Assembly (NCBI GenBank): GCA_003268905.1
Contig: QLTU01000004.1
Coordinates: forward strand, 1-64,000
From: Acidovorax defluvii
GTDB taxonomy: Bacteria; Pseudomonadota; Gammaproteobacteria; Burkholderiales; Burkholderiaceae_C
Reading direction: 5' to 3'
DNA: 64,000 bases
A program made the position numbers and the translations under genes. Within the stretch, counting starts at the first letter, position 1. Every line of letters begins with the position of its first letter. The notes beneath the pieces are model-generated. The model saw nothing but the letters and a program-made list of their open reading frames with translations, had not been told where the DNA came from and did not search any database. This document shows positions 37,760 through 46,390 of the stretch, one piece after another.

Positions 37760-37790
37760 GCACGATCTGCACCACTGCTGCAGATCGTGC
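37760..37790. terminator. perfect 12-bp hairpin without a T-run
   Basis: GCACGATCTGCA at 37760-37771 pairs exactly with TGCAGATCGTGC at 37779-37790 over a 7-base loop. It lies between the converging GNAT-Rnk and rdgC genes. No U-tract follows on either strand, so it is either a weak bidirectional terminator or a protein-binding dyad. Confidence 0.45.
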
Positions 37791-37877
37791 GGGAGCGCTC
37801 GGGTCGGCCGTGTGTGATTCGGCCGCCAAGGTGACTTCGTCGGACGCCTCCGCAGAGCGGTCATTGAATGCCCAAAG

Positions 37878-38933
37878 TCAGAACGGCGCTGAGTCGGGGT
37901 CGGTGTCCACTGGCGCTTCCCTGGGCCCGGTCACCACGCCACCGCCGGCACTTTTGCGCGCGGGTGCTGAAGGTGCTGAGGAAGGCGTCACCGGGGCTGC
38001 GGGCGCAGCGCCTGCGGCAACCGCCTGCGCTGCACTAACCACACCGCTCTCGGCCTCGCCGCCCAGCGCCTCGATCAGGTCGGGGATCAACTTCACCAGC
38101 TCGCCCGTGGCAATGGCCACGTCGGTGTCAAAGCCGCCATCGTCGGCCTTGGTGCCTTCGAACACGGTGTCCAGAAACGACACCTTCTTGATCTGCAGGC
38201 CTTCGGTCAGCATGAAGCTCACGCGGTCGTCCCAGGTCAGCGCCAGCTTGGTGGGCAGCTTGCCAGCGGCGATGTGGGCCTGCACCTCTTCGATGTCGAG
38301 CGGGTGGCGGGCATAGCGCACCACGGCCTTGGCTTCATCGGCGCTTTTCAGCTCGCACTCGCGGTCCACCGTGAAGCCCACGGGCGGCTCTTGCGTGCTC
38401 AGCCAGTGCGACATTGCGGCCTGCGGGCTGGTCTGGGTGTTGATAAGCGACACCGCCAGGCCCGGCAGCGATTCGACCAGCAGCGTCACCACCTCATCGG
38501 CGCGGCCTTGGGCTGAGGTGTCGAGCACCAGCAGGCGCGACGCGGTGTCGATCCACACCCACATCGAGCCCTGCTTGGTGAAGGCCATGGGCAGCAGGTC
38601 GAGCTTGGCCTCGTCTTTCAGCTCCTTGCTTTCCTTCTTGCCCGGCTTGCGGCCGGTTTCCTGCTCGATGCGCTCGGCCTTTTCCTTCACGCGGCGCGCC
38701 AGCACGCTGCCCGGCAGCACTTTGGACTCCACCATGAAGCGCAGGATCCACTGCCCGCCCACAGATTCGGCCAGCGGGCCATGCACATCACCGCGCGGGG
38801 GCACCCAGCCGAGCGACTTTTCCTGCGTGGCACCACATTCCAGAAAGGGCGCCTTGGCCAGCGCCTCTTCCACCTGCGTCAATTCCACCTGCCATTGCGG
38901 CGCAATGCGGTACACGATCATGTTCTTGAACAC
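37878..38933 (-). CDS. rdgC: recombination-associated protein RdgC
   Basis: 351 residues from GTG at 38933 (VFKNMIVYRIAPQW); ATG at 38921 lacks the conserved first residues, and AAAGG lies at the proper distance before the GTG. RdgC forms a ring around DNA and limits RecA loading. Markers: CGATQEKSLGWVPPRGD, PMAFTKQGSMWVWID, PVGFTVDRECELKS and LTWDDRVSFMLTEGLQIKK. An Ala/Pro-rich tail of about 50 residues is extra compared with the enterobacterial protein. Confidence 0.95.
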   Translation of the reverse strand: MFKNMIVYRIAPQWQVELTQVEEALAKAPFLECGATQEKSLGWVPPRGDVHGPLAESVGGQWILRFMVESKVLPGSVLARRVKEKAERIEQETGRKPGKKESKELKDEAKLDLLPMAFTKQGSMWVWIDTASRLLVLDTSAQGRADEVVTLLVESLPGLAVSLINTQTSPQAAMSHWLSTQEPPVGFTVDRECELKSADEAKAVVRYARHPLDIEEVQAHIAAGKLPTKLALTWDDRVSFMLTEGLQIKKVSFLDTVFEGTKADDGGFDTDVAIATGELVKLIPDLIEALGGEAESGVVSAAQAVAAGAAPAAPVTPSSAPSAPARKSAGGGVVTGPREAPVDTDPDSAPF

Positions 38934-39029
38934 GGACAACCTTTGTTTCTTCTGGCCATTTGCAGCCATTGCGGAGTACAGGCGACATTGTCGGGGGTCG
39001 GCTGGCCCGCCTGCGGGCACAACGGCTGG

Positions 39030-39095
39030 CTAAACTATATTTTTAATAGCTATCAGCGCTTTAACATCAAGCGCTTGAGGCTATTTTCATGGTGA
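39030..39095 (+). repeat. dispersed intergenic repeat (copy 8)
   Basis: AATAGCTATCAGCGCTTTAA and CATCAAGCGCTTGAGGC match the family. It is the first copy after copy 7, a gap of 16 kb that includes the cobalamin block. Confidence 0.85.
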
Positions 39096-39245
39096 ATACA
39101 TGAACGCCCCGCGCGGGACTTCTTGTTGCAACTTTACACAGCCACACCATTGCCACACGGGCGGGTTACACGGGCCGCGCACACTGGCTCTCAACCGCTG
39201 AAACGGTCGTTCCAGCGGACCAACCCCTTGATAAGGACTCGCACC

Positions 39246-39797
39246 ATGTCTTTCTTCCAAAGCCGTATTGCCGCCGCCGCCATGATGGCCGCCCTCGCCC
39301 TGCCCGTGCTGGCCCAGCCAGCTCCCTCTGCAGTCTCGGCACCACCCGCCGCAACGGCCTCGGCCGAGCAGGCTCGCAAGCCGGGCGACCGGCAAGAGCG
39401 CCGCCAGGCCTACATGGCCAAACGCGCCGAGGCCTTCAAGGCACAACTCCAGCTGACACCCGCACAAGAACCGGCCTGGGCCGCCTTCACCGCCGCCATG
39501 CAACCAGGCGAGCGCTCTGCCCGCCTGGGCCGCGCCGACATGGAGAAGCTCACCACCCCGGAGCGCATCGACCGGATGCGCGCCATGCGCGCCCAGCAAG
39601 CCGCTGAAGCAGACCGCCGGGGCGAAGCCACCAAGACCTTCTACGCCGCCCTCACGCCAGAGCAGCAAAAGACCTTCGACTCCCGGGGTCAGAACATGCG
39701 CGGCAAGGGCGGGCAACGCAGCGACTGGGGCCATGACAACGGCCGCCACGGCGGTATGCGCGGCTGCGACATGCCCATGGGAGGCCCCGGCCGCTAA
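39246..39797 (+). CDS. LTXXQ-motif (Spy/CpxP-like) periplasmic protein
   Basis: 183 residues. The signal peptide FFQSRIAAAAMMAALALPVLAQ is cleaved after AQ or nearby. Two LTxxQ motifs are present: LTPAQEPAW and LTPEQQKTF. The charged helical middle and the Gly/His/Met-rich tail (HDNGRHGGMRGCDMPMGG) resemble Spy/CpxP chaperones; the tail could bind metal. GATAAGGACTCGCACC precedes the ATG. A terminator follows. Confidence 0.85.
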   Translation: MSFFQSRIAAAAMMAALALPVLAQPAPSAVSAPPAATASAEQARKPGDRQERRQAYMAKRAEAFKAQLQLTPAQEPAWAAFTAAMQPGERSARLGRADMEKLTTPERIDRMRAMRAQQAAEADRRGEATKTFYAALTPEQQKTFDSRGQNMRGKGGQRSDWGHDNGRHGGMRGCDMPMGGPGR

Positions 39798-39822
39798 AAA
39801 CCTGTTCAAAGGCCTCCAGCAG

Positions 39823-40100
39823 TTGTCCACACGGACAGCGCTCCCCCGAGCCCGGTGCCCACCAAAGCACCGGGCTTTTTTCATTGTGGACAAGCCTGGG
39901 GATAGTTTTGGCACAACTGGGCGGTTATCCACAGACCAACCGCAAAACCCAAAGTTGTTATCTGCCAGCATCCAAGTTCAGGGGGCCCTGCGCACATACT
40001 TTCAGGCAACGCAACTGCGCGCCACCATTCACAAAAATAACCTTGTCCACAAAAAAAGGCGCCCTCTACTACTACTGCTATTTATATATAGAACCATAGA
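39823..40100. other. replication-origin-like module A (DnaA boxes, GC clamp, DnaA-trio-like run, AT-rich run)
   Basis: DnaA-box-like sites: TTGTCCACA 39823-39831, TGTGGACAA 39885-39893 (reverse), the exact consensus TTATCCACA 39925-39933, and TTGTCCACA 40043-40051. Six bases after the last box comes GGCGCC (40058-40063), then CTACTACTACTGCT (40066-40079), then ATTTATATATAG (40080-40091). This order of box, GC clamp, trinucleotide run and AT-rich DNA is that of the bacterial basal unwinding system. A diverged second copy is at 40890-41115. No dnaA is in the window. Confidence 0.65.
39849..39881 (+). terminator. intrinsic terminator after the Spy-like gene
   Basis: GAGCCCGGTGC / GCACCGGGCT forms a strong stem over a short loop, followed by six T residues. 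It lies between the first two DnaA-like boxes. Confidence 0.88.
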
Positions 40101-40191
40101 AGAACAACCGAAACCTCCTTCGCGCCGCAGCCAACGCCTTGAATGGCAAAAAAAATGGGGGCACGGCCAGCCCAACCCACCGGAGAAGCCT

Positions 40192-40782
40192 GTGCACCTG
40201 GCAAGTTGTCTGAAAACCTGGGCACAGAGCGTCAAGCGTGACGGCATCACACTGTGGTTTGCCGCACGGCACCTGCAGGCACCCTGGTATGCCAAGGCGC
40301 TGGGCGTGTTGGTGGTGGCTTATGCCCTTTAGAGCCTGTTCAAGGTCTTTTTGGAGTCGCACAAGTACCCTGCCGGGATGGGATGCAAGGCGCGGAACGT
40401 AGTGGATAGCCCGGCTATCCACAAGCGCCGCAACGCCGCAGACCGCCCGGCAAGGCACTTGCCCGAAGGGTTGGAGTGAAATCGGGCGATTGCACTCCAA
40501 TGCGATCTCCAAAAAGACCTTGAACAGGCTCTAATCCCCATCGACCTGATCCCAGACTTCATCCCCGTGCTGGGTTGTGTGGACGACCTGCTCTTGCTTC
40601 CGGGGATGATCTGGCTGGCAATCCGGCTGATTCCGGCGCCGGTGCTGCAGCAATGCCGCGACCAGGCCGACCTGTGGATAAAAAGCAGCGGCGGCAAGCC
40701 CGCCAGCCGCATCGGCGCGGTGCTGGTGGTGGCCGTCTGGGTGGGCGCCGGCCTGGCGCTGTGGCAATGGCTCGCAGCCTGA
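40192..40782 (+). pseudogene. DUF1232 (YkvA-like) membrane protein gene split by a 204-bp insertion
   Basis: Codons 40192-40329 encode the N-terminal part (KRDGITLWFAARHLQAPWYAK ending in VAYAL); 40534-40782 encode the rest ([24 protein letters not shown], then a C-terminal helix). Removing 40330-40533 restores one frame of 128 residues that reads through the family signature [14 protein letters not shown]. The insertion brings a TAG at its first three bases, so the protein is broken. The start is uncertain: GTG at 40192 is the best in-frame choice. The function of DUF1232 is unknown. An extra DnaA box (TGTGGATAA, 40673-40681) lies inside. Confidence 0.85.
40330..40533. mobile_element. 204-bp MITE-like element with 27-bp perfect terminal inverted repeats
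   Basis: Bases 40330-40356 (starting TAGAGCCTGTTCAAGGTC) are the exact reverse complement of 40507-40533. The match continues with TCGC against ATCGC, one base offset. The element carries no gene and an internal palindrome GTGGATAGCC / GGCTATCCAC (40401-40421), whose arm resembles a DnaA box. No target duplication is evident. It would need a transposase supplied from elsewhere. Confidence 0.88.
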
Positions 40783-40799
40783 AAGCCATCAAGATCTGA

Positions 40800-40865
40800 T
40801 AGACGCTATTAAATAAATAGCTTATAGCGCTTATTGGCATTGCGCTACAGGCCGATTTGACCCAT
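40800..40865 (+). repeat. dispersed intergenic repeat (copy 9)
   Basis: AATAGCTTATAGCGCTTATT and CATTGCGCTACAGGCC match the family. It lies between the DUF1232 gene and origin-like module B. Confidence 0.82.
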
Positions 40866-40889
40866 ATTTTCCCGTCCACCACTGCCCGT

Positions 40890-41115
40890 GCACAACACTG
40901 GGGATAGTTTTGGCACAACCGGGCGGTTATCCACAGAAAACCGACGATGGACCGTTTTATCCCAGTCGGGCAGACAGCGGCAGCCGGGCCGGGTCCACAG
41001 GGTTGGGTGTGGCGCAAGTGGCTGTCAGGACTGGGCAAAAGACACTTGTCCACAGAAACAGGCGCCTTCTACTACTACGACTATGTATTTATAGAAACCT
41101 TTAATTAATAACAAC
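40890..41115. other. replication-origin-like module B
   Basis: It repeats the order of module A. GGGATAGTTTTGGCACAAC is shared with module A, then the exact TTATCCACA (40927-40935), TTGTCCACA (41046-41054), six bases, GGCGCC (41061-41066), CTACTACTACGACT (41069-41082), and an AT-rich run to about 41112. The distance between the two boxes is 110 bases here and 109 in module A, while the DNA between them has diverged. Conservation of only the boxes, clamp and trinucleotide run argues for function. Confidence 0.65.
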
Positions 41116-41240
41116 AAAACCACCCGGTGCCGTTTTGGACCCTCTTCACGGACTGCGGTACGGCCTGAACGGGAAAAAAGGGCAAAAAAAACCGCAGGCC
41201 AGGCTGCGGTGGGTGGAAAAACCGGCGGGCTGAACCTGCC

Positions 41241-44200
41241 TCAATGCATGGCGGGGTGCAGGAAGGCCTCCAGAAGGTCCGGGGGCAAGGGGCGGCTGAA
41301 CAGGTAGCCCTGGTAGAGGCGGCAGCCCGCGCGGGCCAGCAGATCGCGTTGTGCGGGGGTTTCCACACCTTCGGCGATGACTTCCAGCCCCAGGCTGCGC
41401 GACAGGGCAATGATGGTGTCCACAATGGCCGCATCGTTGGGGTCGGTGAGCAGGTCGCGCACAAAGCTCTGGTCGATCTTGAGCTGGTCCAGTGGCATGC
41501 GCTTGAGGTAGCTCAGGCTCGAGTACCCGGTGCCAAAGTCATCCAGCGCAAAACCCACCCCATAGCCGCCCAGGGCCGTCATGGTGGCAATGGTGGTCTC
41601 CATGTCTTCGACCAGCAGGCTTTCGGTCAGCTCCAGCTTCAACAGGCCCGATGGGGCGCCCGTGATGGCCAGCACCCGGGCCACGTCGTCCACAAAGGTG
41701 GCATGGCGGAACTGGCTGGAGCTCACGTTGACCGCCATGGTCAGCTCGCGCAGTTCCGGGTCGTCCTGCCAGCTGGCCAGCTTTTTGCAGGCGTTGTGCA
41801 GCACCCAGCGGCCCAGTGCAAGGATGAGGCCGGTTTCTTCGGCCAGCGGAATGAACTCTGCTGGCGACACCATGCCCCGCAGCGGGTGGGCCCAGCGCAC
41901 CAGCGCCTCCACCCCCACGCATTGGCCGGCAAGGTTGACCTGGGGCTGAAAGTGCAGCAAAAACTCATCTTGCGCCAGGGCCGCGCGCAAGTCTTCCTCC
42001 AGCGCCGCGCGGGCCGTCACCACGGCCTGCATTTCGGGGTTGAAGAAACGCAAGGTGTTGCGCCCGGCCTTTTTGGCCTGGTACATGGCCAGGTCGGCCT
42101 GTTTGAGCAATTCGCCCACGCTGGCCTGGTCACCATCAAAGGGCGCGATGCCGATGCTGGGCGTGCTGCGGTATTGGTAGCCCTTGAGCGCATAGGGCAA
42201 TGCCAGCATGGTCAGAATTTTTTCGCCCACGCCGTGGGCTTCCCGGGCCAGGTCGTCGGGATGCTGGCTGAGCTCTTCCAGCATCACCACGAACTCGTCG
42301 CCCCCCAGGCGGGCCACGGTGTCCACGTTGCGCACGCATTTGTTCAGGCGCACGGCCACCTGCTGCAGCAGCAGGTCGCCCTGGTCGTGGCCCAGGGTGT
42401 CGTTCAGGGTCTTGAAGTTGTCGAGGTCGATGAACAGCAGGGCACCACCCTGCTGGCGCCGCTGGACGCTGGCCAGTGCCTGGGTAATGCGGTCCATCAG
42501 CAGCATGCGGTTGGGCAGACCGGTCAGTGCGTCATAAAACGCCAGGCGCTGGATCTCGCGCTCGGTGGCCTTGCGCTCGCGGATGTCGGTGTTGATGGCC
42601 AGCACCGAATGGTTTTGACCCAGATCGTCTTTCACCAGCGTCCAGCGCCCTTCGACATGGACGGCACTGCCGTCACGGTGCCGCTGCACGATTTCACCGG
42701 TCCACTCGCCCTGATCCAGGGTGGCCTGGGTCGCGCGGCGAAACTGCGTGGGGTCGTCGTACAGCAGGGTCTCGATCGACTGGCCCAGCACCTGCACTTG
42801 CGACCAGCCATAAAGCCGCTCTGCGCTCTTGTTCCAGTAGATGATGCGGTGCTCCAGATCGCGCACGATGATGGCGTCCTGGGCCTTGTCGAGCAATGAT
42901 GCCTGGTGGCGAATGCGCATGTCGGATGTCTGCCGGTCGATCTCGGCCGAGGCGCGGCTGGCAAAAATGCGCAGTGTCGAGGTGACGAAATCGTGGTTGG
43001 TCAGCGGCTGGCGGAAGAGCACGAAGATCATGCCCACCACCTCGCCGTCGCCGTTGCACAGCTGCTGCCCGGCATAAGCTTGCGCTGCCAGTTTGCGCAG
43101 GATGGGCGCCTCGGGGTACAGCTGCGCCACGTTTTCCGTGATCACCACCTGGGGCTGGCTGAGCAGCAGCAGGCTGGGCGTGCCAGCCAGCGTGTATTCG
43201 CTGTTGGGCAGCGTCTGGCCATCGAACACGGCGGCCAGTGTCATGGCGCGCGGGGCCTGCCCCGGCTGGGGCGGCAGCAGGCGGCCCACGCAGCCGACCT
43301 GCGCGCCCAGGGCCTCGGCCATGTTGCTGGCCAGTTGCACAAAGAATTCGGTGCCCGTGCTGGCCGACACGGCAGCGGCCATTTTGAGCACCGAGGCCTG
43401 CAGGCGCTGCTGCTCATGGCGTGCGCGCAGGCTCATGATGCCGAAGGCCAGGTCGTTGGCCAGTTGCTGCAGCAAGGTGGTTTCGTCGCCGCTGATGTGC
43501 AAAATTTCTGGCGCATACAGGTACAGCAGGCCAAAGGTTTGCTCGCGTTCGCGCAGGGGTAGGCAGATCACGCCATGAAACCCGTGCTCCAGCATGCGCT
43601 CGGTCCAGTCAGTAAAGCTGTCGTCGGTGCGGATGTCCTGCACGATCACGGGCTGGCCGCTGCGCACGGCCACCCCGGCCGGTCCCCGCCCAAAGGCACT
43701 GATCTCGGACCAGCTCAGTTGCAGTTGTTCGAGATACCGGTTGTTGTAGCCCGCATGGGCCACCGGTTCGATGGTCTGGGCTTCGTCATTGAGCGCAAAG
43801 CCGACCCATCCCATGCGGTAGCCGCCAATGTCCACGGCGATCTGGCAGATTTCCTGCAGCAAAGCGGTCTCGGAGGTGGCGCGCACCAGGGCCTCGTTGC
43901 AGGCGCTCAGCAGGCGCTGCGCCCGGCCCATGCGGCGCAGGTCGTCTTCGGTGCGCAGGCGCTCGGTGATGTCAATGGCCAGCACCTGGCGGGCCGGCAC
44001 CCCATTGAAGCTGATGTTGCCCGCCGAAATTTCCATGTGCATCACTGCACCGCTCTTGTGGAGATGGCGGCGCACCGTGGACGCATCGCGCGGCAGCTGG
44101 AACACGTCCTTGAGCCGTTCCCGCAGGCCAGGGCGGTCCTCGGTGGTGCACAGGTCGGGCAGCTCCATCTGCAGCAGCTCGGTTTCGGTGTAGCCATAGT

Positions 44201-46115
44201 GGGCCACCATGGCCCGGTTCACCGCCAGCAGGCGCAGGCTGTCTTTGGCATACACCCACATGGGATGCGGATGCTCGTCGAACAGCATGCGGTATTGCAG
44301 CTCGGAGGCGTGCAGCTTGCTGGCTACCTGGCGCAGTTGCACCATGGTGCCCAGGGATTCGGTCAGGATTTCCAGGTGGGCCACGTTGCGGGCCGAAAAG
44401 GCGTGGGGCTGGTCGGAGGTGACCAGCAGCGATCCCACCACGGTATCGCCCGCCCGCAAGGGCACCGCCGCCACCGAGCGCAGGCCGCGCGAGTGGGGAA
44501 GGTGCGACAAGTCCCAGCCTTCGGCTTCGATGTCATGGCAAACGATGGTGCGGGCCTGGCTGAGCGTGGGCCACAGCAGGCTCAGGTGCACCGGCAATGG
44601 GTGGCCCAGGGGGCGCACCATGACCCCGGCAGACGCATAGACCACCAGGTGCTGGCCTTCGAGCAGGTCCACCTGTGCACCGCGCGCCCCGGTCTGGTCC
44701 AGCACCGTGCGGGCCACCATGGCCAGCACTTCGGGCAGCGGCAGGTCGATGGATGACATGCGCTGCTGCAGCTGCAGCAGCTGGGCGTGGTTATGTGCAT
44801 CGCGCTGCGCTTCGATCTCGGCCAGCCTTTGCGCGCTGATGTCGGCCATGCCGCCCACCATGCGCACCGCACGGCCCTCGCCGTCGCGGATCAGGAAGCC
44901 GCGGTCCAGCACCCAGGCATAGCTGTCGTCGTGGCGGCGAAAGCGGTATTTGGCCGACCAGTGGCTGGCGCTGCCCCTCACGGCCGCATGCATGCTTTGC
45001 AGCACCTCGGCGCTGTCTTCGGGGTGCAGGCGCAGGGTCCACGAGCGGCTGTCGGGCAGCACCTCGTGGGGTGGAATGCCGAACAGGTGCTGCATGCCTT
45101 CGTTCCACCACATGGCGTCGGTGGCGAGGTTCCAGTCCCAGATGGCATCGGCCGTGGCGCGCGCCACCAGATGAAAGCGCTCTTCACTCAGGCGCAGCGC
45201 CTGGTCAGCCTGGTGCTGCGCGGTGATGTCCTGGAACGCGCCCTGGATGCGCGTCACGTGGCCCTGCGCATCGCGTACGGCCAGGCCAGCCGTGCGAACC
45301 CAGAAATGCCGCTCGCCTGCAATCAGCACTTCGGATTGCAGATCAAAGGGCGTTCCATGGAGGATGCACTCCTCCAGGGCCTGTTCGAGGGCCGGGCGGT
45401 AAGGTGGGGTGTGCAGCGCCAGGATTTGCGCCACCGGGCCCGTTCGCCCGGCCAGACCGAAAGTGTCAACAATTTCTTGCGACCAGTTCAGCTGCCGCGC
45501 TGGCAGTTCCAGTGACCACCCGCCAATGCGGGCAATGCTGCCGGCCACGCGCAGGGTTTCACTCTGCTCCACCAGCTCCGCGTGCATCTGGTCGCGTTCC
45601 TGCACCAGCTGGGACAACAGCCGTTGCTGGCGGCGCAGCTCCAGCAACACCATCACCTGGCCGGCCAGGATCTTCAGGCCCTCCAGCTGTTCATCGGTCA
45701 GCGCGCGGGGCACGGTGTCCAGCACTGCCAGCGTGCCCAGTGCGGCACCTTCGGGGGTAATCAGCGGCACGCAGGCATACAGCCGGACATGGGGCTCGTC
45801 CACCACCAGCGGGTTGTCGGCAAACAGCGGGTGCTGGCGGGCATCTGCCACCACCATCGGGGCGCGGGTGCCGCTCAGCGCGTGCGTGCAAAACGAAATG
45901 GCCCGATCGGTCTGCCGAAACGGCACACCCACTGCCGCCTTGAACCACTGGCGTTCGCTGTCCAGAAAATTCACCACCGCCATCGGCGTGCCGCACAGGC
46001 GCGCGGCCAGCGTGGCCAGCTGGTCATACGCTTGCTCGGTCGGCGTGTCCAGAATGGCGTAAGACTCCAACGCCTGCAGGCGCGCGGCTTCCTGGGGGTC
46101 GTGCACAGGTGCCAT
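41241..46115 (-). CDS. multi-sensor GAF/PAS GGDEF-EAL protein
   Basis: 1,624 residues from ATG at 46115. Approximate order: GAF (10-165), PAS (190-300), PAS (305-430), GAF (440-610), PAS (620-735), GAF (745-905), GAF (920-1080), PAS (1085-1195), GGDEF (1205-1370), EAL (1380-1620). The cyclase motif RLGGDEF is intact, with the inhibitory RxxD site (RNVD) five residues before GGDEF. The phosphodiesterase residues are intact (EALVRW, ELTESL, LDDFGTGYSS, EGVET). No membrane segment was seen, so it should sense cytosolic signals and make or break cyclic di-GMP. The 125 bases before its stop hold no gene. Confidence 0.9.
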   Translation of the reverse strand: MAPVHDPQEAARLQALESYAILDTPTEQAYDQLATLAARLCGTPMAVVNFLDSERQWFKAAVGVPFRQTDRAISFCTHALSGTRAPMVVADARQHPLFADNPLVVDEPHVRLYACVPLITPEGAALGTLAVLDTVPRALTDEQLEGLKILAGQVMVLLELRRQQRLLSQLVQERDQMHAELVEQSETLRVAGSIARIGGWSLELPARQLNWSQEIVDTFGLAGRTGPVAQILALHTPPYRPALEQALEECILHGTPFDLQSEVLIAGERHFWVRTAGLAVRDAQGHVTRIQGAFQDITAQHQADQALRLSEERFHLVARATADAIWDWNLATDAMWWNEGMQHLFGIPPHEVLPDSRSWTLRLHPEDSAEVLQSMHAAVRGSASHWSAKYRFRRHDDSYAWVLDRGFLIRDGEGRAVRMVGGMADISAQRLAEIEAQRDAHNHAQLLQLQQRMSSIDLPLPEVLAMVARTVLDQTGARGAQVDLLEGQHLVVYASAGVMVRPLGHPLPVHLSLLWPTLSQARTIVCHDIEAEGWDLSHLPHSRGLRSVAAVPLRAGDTVVGSLLVTSDQPHAFSARNVAHLEILTESLGTMVQLRQVASKLHASELQYRMLFDEHPHPMWVYAKDSLRLLAVNRAMVAHYGYTETELLQMELPDLCTTEDRPGLRERLKDVFQLPRDASTVRRHLHKSGAVMHMEISAGNISFNGVPARQVLAIDITERLRTEDDLRRMGRAQRLLSACNEALVRATSETALLQEICQIAVDIGGYRMGWVGFALNDEAQTIEPVAHAGYNNRYLEQLQLSWSEISAFGRGPAGVAVRSGQPVIVQDIRTDDSFTDWTERMLEHGFHGVICLPLREREQTFGLLYLYAPEILHISGDETTLLQQLANDLAFGIMSLRARHEQQRLQASVLKMAAAVSASTGTEFFVQLASNMAEALGAQVGCVGRLLPPQPGQAPRAMTLAAVFDGQTLPNSEYTLAGTPSLLLLSQPQVVITENVAQLYPEAPILRKLAAQAYAGQQLCNGDGEVVGMIFVLFRQPLTNHDFVTSTLRIFASRASAEIDRQTSDMRIRHQASLLDKAQDAIIVRDLEHRIIYWNKSAERLYGWSQVQVLGQSIETLLYDDPTQFRRATQATLDQGEWTGEIVQRHRDGSAVHVEGRWTLVKDDLGQNHSVLAINTDIRERKATEREIQRLAFYDALTGLPNRMLLMDRITQALASVQRRQQGGALLFIDLDNFKTLNDTLGHDQGDLLLQQVAVRLNKCVRNVDTVARLGGDEFVVMLEELSQHPDDLAREAHGVGEKILTMLALPYALKGYQYRSTPSIGIAPFDGDQASVGELLKQADLAMYQAKKAGRNTLRFFNPEMQAVVTARAALEEDLRAALAQDEFLLHFQPQVNLAGQCVGVEALVRWAHPLRGMVSPAEFIPLAEETGLILALGRWVLHNACKKLASWQDDPELRELTMAVNVSSSQFRHATFVDDVARVLAITGAPSGLLKLELTESLLVEDMETTIATMTALGGYGVGFALDDFGTGYSSLSYLKRMPLDQLKIDQSFVRDLLTDPNDAAIVDTIIALSRSLGLEVIAEGVETPAQRDLLARAGCRLYQGYLFSRPLPPDLLEAFLHPAMH

Positions 46116-46390
46116 TTGCACTAGCGCCCTGCGCCGCCAGGGCGGCAGGGTGATGCGGGCATGAAGAGTGGCTTTTCCTGCATGGAGTGACCGTAACGCG
46201 AAGAACGGGAAAGTGGTTGAACGCTGAAAAAGCCAGGGCGGCGCCAGAGGCAGGCTTTACCCACCGGCGCCTTGCCGGCATGGGGGCTGCAAAAGGTGCG
46301 CCTGTGCAACGGAGTGTTAATGCTACACCGCATGACTGTCATCAAGCGTCTCCAAGGGACCACAGTGCAACCACAGCGCGTGGGCGCCGA

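Noticed and set aside
39823-40191. Plasmid or phage origin
   Set aside because: No replication-initiator gene, iterons or phage genes lie nearby; the boxes are standard DnaA type and parAB-parS are of the chromosomal kind.
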